Assembly: GCA_022315425.1 (NCBI GenBank)
Contig: JAIUPT010000040.1
Span: forward strand, 806,001 to 870,000
Direction: 5' to 3'
DNA from: Pseudevernia furfuracea
Taxonomy: Eukaryota; Ascomycota; Lecanoromycetes; Lecanorales; Parmeliaceae
Length of the DNA stretch: 64,000 nt
A program made the position numbers and the translations under genes. This document shows, in pieces, positions 10,831-20,833 of this stretch (positions are counted from its first letter, which is position 1; every line of letters starts with the position of its first letter). The notes below the pieces were generated by a model. It saw nothing but the letters and a program-made list of their open reading frames with translations. It did not search any database and was not told the origin of the DNA.

Positions 10831-12594
10831 ATGAGTCAATATTTCAATCCTGCCAATTGGACTTTCATCGCCATGGGAGCTATTCGCCCTTTTCCTGGCG
10901 TGCCACACATGGAGACGCGAGAAGAAGAACATGAACGGCCATTGATCCTTGGTGAACATAGGAATATCGAATGGTCTCCATCTATGTACCAGGAGGCAGC
11001 CTTTCCAGCTATGGACGTATCTAGAGAAGAATATATTTACCGAGCTCGGGATATGCAGTCCTGCATGAGATTTGCGGAAGACTGCAGCATTATCGATGCA
11101 CCCCACGGTTGGCGAACCAATCTCGCGGATTATCCTGGAAGAAGCCATTACCCACATCAACGACCGCATGAACTGGAGATACCCAAAGGAAACGCATCGG
11201 GCGAACACTGGACATCAACAGAGCAGGACACCAGCTGTTCAGGAGGTGACTCATGGACTCCCCACACAAGCGACAGTCGGTCCGAAGCGGACGGAACCTA
11301 CAACAATCAGCTGCCTCCGTGGAACGATGACACTCGTGCTCTCGGCTTATGTTTTGCTCACGCCGGAGGGTCACCCTACCTCAATGACTATAGTGTCTCG
11401 CCCCAGGAATTACAGCAGTATCCTGATCATTGTGCTGAAGAAAATTGCGTAAAGCCAGAGATACACGGTAAGGACACTGGCCACACCTACTATCCAGAGA
11501 ACACTGGATTGTGCACACCTGATCAAGAGTCCATCGAATATGTTCCAGACGACGAACCTATGGGCGCACCAACTCCAAAGCGCACCAGCATAGCTTCACT
11601 CAAAGACGACGATGACGAAAGCATGGACGATGACGCAGAACACGATGACGACGACGAATACACTCCCGCAATTAGAGGTCACGGTCACAGTGACGGTCAC
11701 GGACGAGGTGCTACTCGAGGCTCTTTCGGCGCCAGGAAGGCTGGACCGGCATCCAAGCGCTCTCAAAGATCGAATCGGCCTGCTTTTCCCGCCCAAACCC
11801 CGAACAAAGTCGCGAAGAAAAGTGCCAAGACTCAAGTTCCGTCTCCCTCGTCCACCCGTAACCACACGCCTTGCAAACAATGTGAATCATCGTTCCCATC
11901 TGACTCCACGCTCAAGAAGCACGTCTTATCCACTCACACCCGCCCATTCATTTGTACCTTCAAACGTTACGGTTGTAACGCCACTGTCGGCAGCAAGAAC
12001 GAATGGAAGCGGCACATCAACGTCCAGCATCTTCACCTCGAGACGTGGAGATGCGACCTCAATGGCTGCGGTCAGGAGAAGCAGAAAAACTGCACGCCCT
12101 CATCCGCGGTCTCGCCGTCGCTCGGGAAGAAGGCGAACCCCGCGGAGCAGTATCATGACTTCGACCGCAAAGATCTGTTCACACAGCATATCAAGCGCAT
12201 GCACGCGCCCGCAGCCTCCGCTACACACGCTGAGAAGGCGGCTTTCGAATTGAGAATTCCGGAAATCCAGGAGCGATGCCACCGGCAGCTGCGGAGTCCC
12301 CCACCGCGGAGCAAGTGTCTTTACTGCCCGGATAAGGTGTTCGAAGGCCCGGGCAGCTGGACGGACCGGCTGGAGCACGTAGGCAAGCATCTGGAGAAGA
12401 ATGACGTGAAGAAGGAAGAAGAGGTGGAGGATGAAGACCTGAGAGATTGGATGATGCAGCACCGTTTCATGGAATGGAAGGCTCACGCGGGATACAAGGT
12501 CAACAACACTGATGGGAAGAAGAAGAGAAACAAGAGCGTAGTGGTGACGAGTGAGGGTGAAGAGGATGCGGAAGGGGAGGACGAAGATGTTTAG
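10831..12594 (+). CDS. C2H2 zinc-finger protein, putative transcription factor
   Basis: A 587-residue frame without introns. The first ATG is at 10831; a second in-frame ATG at 10873 has the better context (GCCATGG). The N-terminal half is disordered, with an acidic Asp-rich run near residues 255-275 and a basic Arg/Lys/Ser-rich run before the fingers. Four fingers follow: a classic CKQC...HVLSTH (about 347-368), a long-spaced one with KNEWKRHINVQH (about 373-397), an atypical one starting WRCDLNGCG and closing HIKRMH (about 404-460), and CLYCPDKVF...HVGKH (about 493-523). The tail is acidic. It is likely nuclear and DNA-binding. The second and third fingers share a signature with two other genes in this window. 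Target genes are unknown. Confidence 0.85.
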   Translation: MSQYFNPANWTFIAMGAIRPFPGVPHMETREEEHERPLILGEHRNIEWSPSMYQEAAFPAMDVSREEYIYRARDMQSCMRFAEDCSIIDAPHGWRTNLADYPGRSHYPHQRPHELEIPKGNASGEHWTSTEQDTSCSGGDSWTPHTSDSRSEADGTYNNQLPPWNDDTRALGLCFAHAGGSPYLNDYSVSPQELQQYPDHCAEENCVKPEIHGKDTGHTYYPENTGLCTPDQESIEYVPDDEPMGAPTPKRTSIASLKDDDDESMDDDAEHDDDDEYTPAIRGHGHSDGHGRGATRGSFGARKAGPASKRSQRSNRPAFPAQTPNKVAKKSAKTQVPSPSSTRNHTPCKQCESSFPSDSTLKKHVLSTHTRPFICTFKRYGCNATVGSKNEWKRHINVQHLHLETWRCDLNGCGQEKQKNCTPSSAVSPSLGKKANPAEQYHDFDRKDLFTQHIKRMHAPAASATHAEKAAFELRIPEIQERCHRQLRSPPPRSKCLYCPDKVFEGPGSWTDRLEHVGKHLEKNDVKKEEEVEDEDLRDWMMQHRFMEWKAHAGYKVNNTDGKKKRNKSVVVTSEGEEDAEGEDEDV

Positions 12595-13651
12595 TGATAC
12601 CACGTTCAATTCCTTCTGATTTTTGGCCCAGGCTATTTGTTCCGTTGGTTTCCAAACGACAAGATAGGTTAGTGGGACGAAGTAACGAATAAATACTCTT
12701 GTTCGGTGGGTGGGATAATTTGTCTCTGTATTTACTGTACTCGTACCTATCTACACCGCTTATTGCACGCTTGGCCTCGGTGCTTGTGGCCGAAGTTTAC
12801 ATTGGAATTGCCGGCGACTTTCCCCAAAGTCGCCGAGTGTATCAAGCATGGTCATGGTGGCTGGGTACCCTTCTCGGCATGTCCGATGCAATTCTTCACC
12901 TCTCGGTTGCTTAACTTGACATTTCCCTGTAGCATTGTGCATGGTATTACTCTAATGCTGTTGCAATCATGTTGGCGGGGAAAGGATTTATTATTATTAC
13001 AAGTATTATTATTCATCAAGATTTCTCTGATTTTCTCAGCACTCCTCGGAAGGCCTTACACCTTAGTGACTTTACTCATCTCTTTCCCCACAAACTTGTC
13101 AGCATACTAAGGGACATAGTAGTCCTCTAGGCTTTTTGGTTGAGATTTGGTGTGGGGGTCGAGGGGGTCTCTTTGGGTCGGGTGAGAGGAATTGAGTTGA
13201 GCTTTCCCGTAAAGATGAACCAATCAAGTATGACCTGTCACCTACCAATGACCAAGTATCAATCACCAGAACGGCCTAACAATATAAGGTACCTTGAGGA
13301 AGGAGGTAAGGTCGCCTAGCAATAAGGTAGGCCATAGCATAGCAATCTTTATCACTTTATGAGACGTCCACAATACAAATACAATAAAAATCAAATAGAA
13401 AGAATGATAGCGCTAGAGTATTTCAATAATCACAAATATTGAACTCTATTCTTACTTACCCGTCCGTACCCTTTTTTCTTGACACTTCCACCCCCCTTGT
13501 CCCGAGATCCACATATTTCACAATCCCAATTATTCACTCCTCATCATCGTCATCTTCATCGTCATCCTCATCGTCATCCTCATCCTCATCCTCATCCTCA
13601 TCGACAATCATCATCCTTATCCTCATCATCATACAGCACTTTAAGCCAATC
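12595..13651. other. Intergenic and long leader of the next gene
   Basis: No supported gene. It holds the 3' flank of the C2H2 gene and, from about 13440, an open leader with a TCATCG/TCATCC microsatellite. The open frame reaches back to a TTG at 13439, but the first ATG is at 13652. Confidence 0.5.
13538..13633 (+). repeat. TCATC(G/C) microsatellite in a 5' leader
   Basis: Runs of TCATCG, TCATCC and related trinucleotides lie just upstream of the ATG at 13652. Read in frame they would give a poly-Ser run, but they precede the first ATG and are probably untranslated. Confidence 0.8.
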
Positions 13652-15565
13652 ATGCCCCCCCAATCAATGGACGAACCGAACAAATCAACAAATCCTCCTT
13701 CGGCCCATCTGGGTACAAGTGGAACGAAAGCACGTCGAGCTTTACCCCAACCGGTAGAGACGACTATCAAGTATTCTCGTAATTCAAGCAAGGACAACAC
13801 ATCGCATGACCATTCTCCCGATGCAATTACGTCATCCTCGGCCTCAGGTTCAGGGGCAGGCTCAGGGGCGGGGGCAGGTAAACGTTCACTCGCGCAGCCA
13901 ATTGAATCCAGTACGGAAACCCCAAGACCCCGGAGGTTCGCTCCGCAGATCATTGACACCCAGAGGCGCTCCCGGAGGAATACAGACACAAGCCCCTGTG
14001 TCACCCCGACAGATAAGACTGATGCCACACCCGGCCTTCAAGATCATCTGCCTAGGCATATGAGACCCAGTCCTCTACCCGTCCCTCCTGTCAATTCCCC
14101 CATTGTCAGCTCCGATCACATCCCACAGATCCCCGAATCCAACTTCTCATCCTCCAACTTAGCCAAGAAACAGGAACGAAGACACTCCTTTCGCGTACCG
14201 GACCTGCCAGCCATCAAGTCCCAAACCGAAAGCGAGGCGTCAAATGACTCTAGCCTACCCTCTCGATCGACCTCTCCCCCTTCTGCTGAGTCCGACCAAA
14301 CGCAAACAAGCAGACGGAAAAAGAAGAGGAAGAAAAAGGAAGTAGTTGGACGGGAAAGTCAGGATGATCAATTCGCTGGTTATCTGCTGTCGCTAGCCGC
14401 CAAAGCCGCAGAGAAGCAATTGAGGGAGCAGGCAATGGCCGCGTACCCCAACGAGAACCTGCATGAACCGGTAGATCATTACGCCATCGACAGGGACTCT
14501 GAAGATTCAGATGTCGAAGCTGGAGTTGGCAATCTTGGTTTGGACGGCGCGGGAGATGAAGATGGCCGGAAACCGGCAGCTCGCAGACATAGAGATTCCG
14601 CTACGGGATGGGATATGGCTGAAATGCGGCGACATCAAGACAAGCCGGAGCAGCAAAAAAGAGATCAATGGGCTACAGAACAACCGGGTTATGGTCGCCG
14701 GCGGTCAGTCAAGAAGTCTACACATGATACAGGCAATGTCCACAAAGGTGGTGAAGTTGCTGGTGCCCCTTCAAAGGATATCATGGGATGGCAGAAAGAT
14801 AATGAGATGAAGCCAATGCGAAGTGCTGCGAGTCCCCCTATGGCCGGCGAGAACCTCAAATATCCTAAATGCCTATCCCCCCAAGCCACCCGCATGGACG
14901 TCAACCAATATCCTGGCATGAAGAACTACAAGGAACAAGAAACGCGTCAACACACTGGTCTCTGGACCCCAGGTGGTGGATCCAGTCCGCGCAATTCGAT
15001 CAGTGGTCTTTGGATGGGTGTCAATGCTGCCGCCGCACAAGTAAAAATGGCTGTCCCGCGACCCCTCAGGAGTGGTATCCTAACACCCGCCTTGGAACGA
15101 GGCGATCCTTTTGCAGCAAACGGAGATTACGGCAGCCATCAACTTCCTCCTTCCCCACCCAGCTCCCTGGAAGATAACAAGATCGACAGTACCCTCCAGC
15201 GCGAACTGTCCATCGAGCAAGAGCTCAATGACACCTTCGTCACTCAGGTCTACAACTACCTCTCTCTCGGGTACCCGTCCCTCGCGCGAAAGTTTGACGA
15301 GGAGCTCAGCATTATTACACGAGTGCCGATTGAGGAGTTGCGCAAGGACGATGGCATGGTCAATGCGAAAGGCTACGTTGGGGCGCCCGAAGGTACAGGA
15401 AGTGACATGAGAGGCGCCATGGAAGGAGAGAGAAAGTGCGAAAGGTGGTGTGCGTTGAGAAGATACGTGAGGGAGTGGGGCAGGCAGCAACCAGAGATGG
15501 GTGTCAGAGAGGAGGCCGATAGCGGATGGGGTGCCAGAGCAAGAAAGGGGAGTTGGGCCATTTGA
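13652..15565 (+). CDS. Disordered protein with conserved C-terminal block, function unknown
   Basis: 637 residues, no intron, starting at the first ATG (MPPQSMDEP). Most of the protein is low-complexity Ser/Pro/Gly/Arg sequence, with a Gly-Ala-Ser run near residues 65-75 and a lysine-rich basic run (RRKKKRKKK) near 215, which may be a nuclear localisation signal. The C-terminal 120 residues look folded: a helical segment with VYNYLSLGYPSLARKFDEEL, then RVPIEELRKDD, KGYVGAPE, and a Cys/Trp-rich end (CERWCALRRYVREWGRQQP). I believe this block recurs in uncharacterised ascomycete proteins, but that is recollection and was not checked. No catalytic motif is visible. Confidence 0.8.
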   Translation: MPPQSMDEPNKSTNPPSAHLGTSGTKARRALPQPVETTIKYSRNSSKDNTSHDHSPDAITSSSASGSGAGSGAGAGKRSLAQPIESSTETPRPRRFAPQIIDTQRRSRRNTDTSPCVTPTDKTDATPGLQDHLPRHMRPSPLPVPPVNSPIVSSDHIPQIPESNFSSSNLAKKQERRHSFRVPDLPAIKSQTESEASNDSSLPSRSTSPPSAESDQTQTSRRKKKRKKKEVVGRESQDDQFAGYLLSLAAKAAEKQLREQAMAAYPNENLHEPVDHYAIDRDSEDSDVEAGVGNLGLDGAGDEDGRKPAARRHRDSATGWDMAEMRRHQDKPEQQKRDQWATEQPGYGRRRSVKKSTHDTGNVHKGGEVAGAPSKDIMGWQKDNEMKPMRSAASPPMAGENLKYPKCLSPQATRMDVNQYPGMKNYKEQETRQHTGLWTPGGGSSPRNSISGLWMGVNAAAAQVKMAVPRPLRSGILTPALERGDPFAANGDYGSHQLPPSPPSSLEDNKIDSTLQRELSIEQELNDTFVTQVYNYLSLGYPSLARKFDEELSIITRVPIEELRKDDGMVNAKGYVGAPEGTGSDMRGAMEGERKCERWCALRRYVREWGRQQPEMGVREEADSGWGARARKGSWAI

Positions 15566-16059
15566 AAGGGCCCTTGGTATGGGCCCGAGGACCTTGCATT
15601 GTGGGTATTTTCCTGGTACTTTCCGCTTGAGGTAATGCAATCTATATTGTTCTTGTCTACTTGAATTGTTCATGTCATTGGTTGTTTTTGAGCGTGCATT
15701 TACGGCCATGATACAAAATGGGAAGCGGGAGTTAAGAAAATCTAGAGCAACGGCCATGGCGCATGTGGCACTTTGACTACTAGGTGCCTGTTTTTACTTT
15801 ATGAGCATTTGGAGGAGGTACATTACGATCAGGGAGAGGGTGAAACGAGAAACATGACGACGTGGAAGGCTGGCAGGAATGTTGCAGAGGAATAGCTACT
15901 AAATCTTGGAACAATTCAGACAAGGAAAACACTTTTCCGATTTCATCGTCGTTCCAATTAAATCTATGACGCCGCCGCCGCTAACTCCACATATAAAAAA
16001 AACCCCATGCTTCGTGAACTCCCAAGAGAACCCCATCATCAAATCCAGTCCTCCCCCTT

Positions 16060-16535
16060 CCTCCCAGCCCCCCCCCCTGGCATAACCTCAACCCCCCTTC
16101 TCTCTACCTCCGACTCCCTACGAGAGAGAGAGATCGCCAACCCCTAGGCCAAAAAAAAACGCCCCCCCCCCCCCAAAGACGCCAGCAGAACCACACACCC
16201 GATCGCCGCCGCCGCCGCTGCCCGGTTCTCCCCCCCCCCCTCTCGCTCCAGCAGCGGGGTCCTCTGCCGCCGCCGCCCCCAACGACCTCCGTTTCCGGGC
16301 ATTCCGGGCATCCAGCTCGTCATGAGGTGAGGAGGGCGGGGAAAGACGGACACGGACACCGCGCGGGGGGGGGGGGGGACGATGTCGAGGATGTTGGGGG
16401 TTGACGTGACGTGACGTGACGTGACGTGACGTGGTCGGACGGTCGTCTGCTGTTGAGAACTTGAGCACTTGAGGAGGATGACCGGGGGAAGGGGGGGAGG
16501 CGTGGGGGAGGCGTGGGGGGGGGGGGGGGGGGGTT
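16060..16535. other. C-tract block followed by G-tract block
   Basis: On the plus strand, C-runs (for example 13 C at 16162-16174, others near 16070 and 16230) give way to G-runs (14 G at 16365-16378 and 19 G at 16515-16533). The opposed polarity could allow long C:G foldback, and the G-runs could form quadruplexes. The sequence shows this directly; a role is conjecture. Homopolymer lengths may carry sequencing error. Confidence 0.7.
16402..16433. repeat. TGACG tandem array, six copies
   Basis: Six head-to-tail copies of TGACG plus a final TG. Each junction makes TGACGT, the core recognised by CRE/ATF-type bZIP factors. The array sits inside the C/G-tract region about 0.7 kb downstream of the 3' end of the dehydrogenase gene. 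Confidence 0.85.
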
Positions 16536-17111
16536 TGGTCATGGGCATGGGCTTTTTGGGATTGGCGGGGTGGTTAAGTACCACGTCGGCTGGCTGGAGG
16601 GTGTGGGTGGGTGGTACTCGAGGAGGAGGAGGGGGAGGAGATGTATTGGCGGCGCTGGGGAAAGGGCATGCTGATGGAGTGGACGCCGGCGAGCGTTTTT
16701 GAATGCTTGTTGCGTGGACTGAAGGGGAGGGGTTTCTCGTGGGATGGAGGAAGGGTGGTGAGGTGGATGGGGAGATTGAAGGACGAGGGTTCGGGAGCTG
16801 CTTGGGGGAGACATATGACTTTCTTGAAGTTGTGGGGGAATGGTGTATTCGGGAGACATTGTAAAAAGCTTTCTTTTGTGTGAAAAAGATAGGTTTTGCT
16901 CGAAACAATGGAGTCAATGCGGTCTCATATGCACATGTATTCTTTCCACAGTTCTATGAAATGGCTTTTGATGGTGACGGCAAGCGATTAAGCAGGCTGC
17001 CGATACAGATGATGAATGAGCGCCGACTTTTGTGCTTTTCGGATACTATGTAAAGCACGCTGATAAAAGCTACCTTGACCTTTCAAAGAATTCAATTTTC
17101 TGTTGCTTCTT

Positions 17112-18235
17112 CTACGTCGCAGCTGGCTGCACGAGAATGTTTCCTATTACAGGTCAGCAAACCTATCCAATGCAGACTACGCGCTAATGGAGCAGCTTAC
17201 CGCCATCAGGATAAAGAACCTGGGAGTTAAAGAACAAACCACCAGGTCCTGCAAGAAAGAGGATACACGCAGCCATATCCGAGTCATGACCTGTACGACC
17301 CGCAGGATTGGACATGCTCATGTCAAGCTTGGACTTTTGGTCTTCTCCTGACGAACCGGCCGTCATCTCGCTGGGAAAGATGCCCGGCGCGATGCAGTTG
17401 ACGCGGATCTTCGCTTCGGCGAAAGTAGTGGCCATCATTCGCGTTAGGTGGATGAAGCCTGATACGCAATATCAACATCCAGGGAGGAGCTACATGACTT
17501 TGGACAGGGTGACGTACCAGCTTTGGATGTGGCATAGGCAAACTGCCCGCTGCTTGTCCCCTTCATGACGCCAGATATGGAAGCTACATTGACAACCGAG
17601 GAGGTATAGCCAGGCGAAACGTTCCTGCCCTTCTCCAGCAGGGGCAATAAAGCCATAGTGGTGAAGAACTGCGCGGTAATGTTCGTCTGGAATGTTTCTG
17701 CCCACTGCTCCGGCTGACTCTGCATGAAGTGCTCGGAGATTGCTTTGGCAGAAGTCCAATCTGGGGTTCCGGCTTGGGAAAATCGAGTATTATCATCTTT
17801 TGCGATTCCCGCATTGTTGACTAGCAGCTGTATACCCTTTGATTCTTTGCTCGCCAGCTCCTCTGCAAGACGTTTGACGTCATCCTTGCTGGATATGTCA
17901 GCTGGAAGTGAAATAATCTTTCCGGGTCCGGTATTGTATTGCTCCACCACCTTGTTCAAGGCGTCTTCGCGTCGTCCTGTAATGTAGACTTTGGCGCCGT
18001 TGGCGGCCAGTGCCTGGGTAATCATGAGGCCGATGCCGGTTCCTCCACCTGTGACTACGGCGGAGAAGTTGGATACATCGAATAGCTTGGAGGCTTTGAG
18101 GTCCTCATTTGACCTGACTGAGGGATTGTCTGAAGACATTGTTCTGATCACGGTGAGGGTTGGTAGCTTGGGGAAGGTTCTGGAAGAGATATTTCTCGCG
18201 GCGATTAAGGAGGATGTTGTGAGAAGTTTGAGCAT
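17112..18235 (-). CDS. Short-chain dehydrogenase/reductase, probable NADPH-dependent oxidoreductase
   Basis: Exons 18235-17518, 17458-17201 and 17143-17112 give 335 residues. The introns (59 and 57 nt) begin GTACGT and GTAAGC. The final exon is only 32 nt; it restores the expected C-terminus PDGGNILVQPAAT, whereas reading through would end at PDGGKLLH. The Rossmann motif TGGGTGIG lies at residues 62-69, NNAG follows, and the catalytic Ser (NVASISG) and YATSK are all present, so the enzyme is probably active. The N-terminal 32 residues (MLKLLTTSSL..., basic, no acids) look like a mitochondrial presequence; an internal Met33 could give a cytosolic form. It resembles fungal reductases annotated as RhlG-like 3-oxoacyl reductases, but the substrate cannot be told. 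The open frame extends upstream to a TTG at 18256; ATG 18235 is the first real start. Confidence 0.92.
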
Positions 18236-18382
18236 AGTAATAGTAAATTTGTTCAAGATTCAGTCAGTGCAGTCACAAATGTTTGACAGGCCAATTGACG
18301 TTGGCACGGCCCGTCATCGTCATGACGTTTGAAAGAAAAAGAATGATGACGTCGAGCCATAATATTAAAATAATTCAATATT

Positions 18383-18417
18383 ATTAAATATTAAATATTA
18401 AATATTAAATATTAAAT
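18383..18417. repeat. ATTAAAT tandem repeat, five copies
   Basis: Five perfect copies of a 7-bp AT-only unit just upstream of the dehydrogenase gene start, within an AT-rich patch. Confidence 0.85.
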
Positions 18418-18553
18418 ACTAACGAGCCTTGCTGAAAGCTGTTTTCCATCATGGAACAATTGATGAAGTGCTTGACAGGGAAAAGAAAGACATTCGACCA
18501 AGAGAATCATGGTCAAGGACAAAGCTTTTATGCCTGGTAAAGCTCCCAGTCTC

Positions 18554-18580
18554 CCCGGCTCCCGGCTCCCGGCTCCCGGC
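18554..18580. repeat. CCCGGCT tandem repeat, about four copies
   Basis: Nearly four perfect copies of a GC-rich 7-bp unit, 320 bp upstream of the dehydrogenase ATG. Confidence 0.8.
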
Positions 18581-20833
18581 ACAAACCCTGCACAAGGTTT
18601 TAGGCAATCAAGAGTGCAGGCTAGAATTTCTTCCTCGTGATACATAATTTAAGTATATCTTGAAGGGCCACTGCAACCAGATTTCATTACACTCTGCAGT
18701 GCTTTTCTCCACCTCTCGACTTTCTTAATCACTCGTACGCCCGTATAACGAAGTTTTCGTTTGATTCATCTCTTATGTCAGTAAGCATTAAAGATCTTAT
18801 TATATATCGTAACGTAAGAGAGAGTGTAGTATTGTATTTATCGCTAAAAGCTGAAGTTTATCTTCGACTGAGTATTAAAAGACTTGGTTTCACTCACACG
18901 CACGTCGAGAACTAAATTAATAATATGCGATCTTGTATCTATGCATGTACTAGCTCTCGTTTCTATGGCACAATCGGCAATCTCAGCCTCTGCAAGTGTG
19001 ATCTGGCTCTCTGAGCCAGCGCAGGAGGGAAAGGTAGGCACCGCTGTGTTCGAGGTGGCCAGAGACACCCCGAGAGGCTGCGAGATTACGGGTCACGTGT
19101 GGTGAGATCGGAGGGTGAGATTGGAGACGGCGTACGTCACTTTGTCTGTCTAGATGTCCGAACGCTTCTTCGCTGCCTGGCTTTGCCCGGGGATATACAT
19201 AGTCCCGAGGATGGAAGTTGACGCCAATATCGTGGCGAGTCCCGACTCTCCCCTCACTGCTCAGACCATGCTCCGTGCTACGTCCTACGGTTGGCTCGAG
19301 TGTTTGCCTCATTATTTCATGGACCAAAGCATTAACACCTATGTTTCCGGTCATCGCTAACGCCCCCTGGGGAGCTCTAAAAATTATCTCACTGCGTAGG
19401 ACTCCAGCGTTACGGTCTTGAAGCCAGTCAACTGCTTGACGACCTCGCCCAGAGGTGACTCTATGTATATTGGCATGACGGAGGTCTTTCTCCGCACCTC
19501 AACGCCCGCAAATAAGGAAATTCCTTCTATGCTCTCCCTCAAAGTCGACCATCTCCTGCTTACTTCCACATTCATGATGCAGTCCACGGATAGTATGTCT
19601 TTGACCGGGTTGTTGTTGTTGTTGGAACAGATGTGCCACCCGTCCAATCTGAACACTTCCTCCGAACAGAGAACCTCCATAGCTTCCTGAACGGATCCTT
19701 GTAGAATACACGAAGGAAGAATCTTACGGTGGTACGCTCCGTCCCCATTGGGGGTTGAAGCTTTTTGCCGTTGGAATCGGATCGCAAGTGTAAACAATCA
19801 CATCGGACGTTTAAAGCTGAATATATGCCGTTATAAGTCGTGCTCAAGGGCGTATCGGTAGGTCGGTCTCATCTCGTATATCTCGCGAGGAAGGACCCCA
19901 AGGCTGCCATTGGCTGTGGGAGACGCGAGCAAGATTGCGGAAAACTCTGACTGGCTTCTCCTCATGGCTAGCTTTGGACATTTTCGGAAGACAATGGCCA
20001 ACGGGGCCTTAGAGAGGCGAGACCTTACAGGGAGCGATGAGGTGGAGGTGTTTACTGTCTTGAAATGGATTGAATTAGAATGATGAGAGATATGATGGCA
20101 GAGCTGGCCATGTACTCAAGGACGGTCTGGAAGAGCAATCTCTCTTCTTTGAATGATTTATGGGAGCAGTGAAATAAAACGGTAGGTTTCACGTTTCTCA
20201 GCCTCGTCTCACATGGCATCAAGCCTCGGTGATTGATCTGAAGAATCCACAACCAATCAAGGACAATTGCCAAATCGATCTTGCAAGTTCACAAGAATCC
20301 AATCGTTCAGGTCGCGTGGTAACAAAACAGCGAACCCAACCTGTTTCCATTTAAATGTGGGACGACTGAAACTCATATCTCAATTCAAAACGCCGAGGTG
20401 CCGTTATGAATTTCTCGAGCTCATCAATTCGTTACATCAAATCACCCTTTTAAAGAACATTGGTTGGAAAACAACGACAGCGGTGATGGCTTCATATTTT
20501 CTGCTCATCAGTCCGTCAGCAGCTCTCTCTCACAGGTCTAGCCAGGAATTCAAAGCGCATCACTCACTCACTTTCGTCTCCATCTTCTTCCGAACGAGTC
20601 TTCCTACCGTCCAGCCCCTTCTCCGACACATTCAAGATATATACCAAACACCTCCACTACGCCGCATACGATGCATTGCCCACAATCTCGCCATGGTCCT
20701 CGGGGACCTTCGCCTCCCTCATGTCCTTAATCCTGCATCGATCGCATCGGTGGTGATTGCATTCTGCCCAGTAGCAGATGAGATCCGTATCGCGGCTCAG
20801 CTCGGCGCCGCCGCATCTGCACTGTCCCGTGCG

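Larger units (their letters stand above)
15566..17111. other. Intergenic with extreme C-tracts then G-tracts
   Basis: No supported gene. Proline-rich frames at 16118-16917 on the minus strand arise from G/C homopolymers and do not look like a real protein. The region has C-rich runs to about 16260 and G-rich runs from about 16340 to 16535, plus a TGACG tandem array, each listed separately. Confidence 0.5.
18236..20833. other. Intergenic, possible gene remnants
   Basis: No secure gene. It contains two 7-bp tandem repeats near 18.4 and 18.6 kb. Minus-strand frames at about 19384-19800 and 18983-19354 look more protein-like than chance (for example SPLGEVVKQLTGFKTVTL near the end of the first), but I could not join them into a full gene. 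They may be relics of a short uncharacterised protein. Confidence 0.4.

Noticed and set aside
11612..12253. 213-residue plus-strand frame inside the first C2H2 gene
   Set aside because: It overlaps the zinc-finger coding frame, which has clear fingers; this is a shadow frame.
13534..14028. Minus-strand frame ending in a long Asp/Glu run
   Set aside because: It is the antisense of the TCATC microsatellite and of the real plus-strand gene.
16118..16917. Long minus-strand frames rich in Pro and Gly
   Set aside because: They arise from C/G homopolymers, change frame at each run and show no folded segment or conserved motif.
17112..18235. Part of a secondary-metabolite gene cluster
   Set aside because: A single SDR gene with no polyketide synthase, peptide synthetase, terpene synthase or P450 in the window does not support a cluster.
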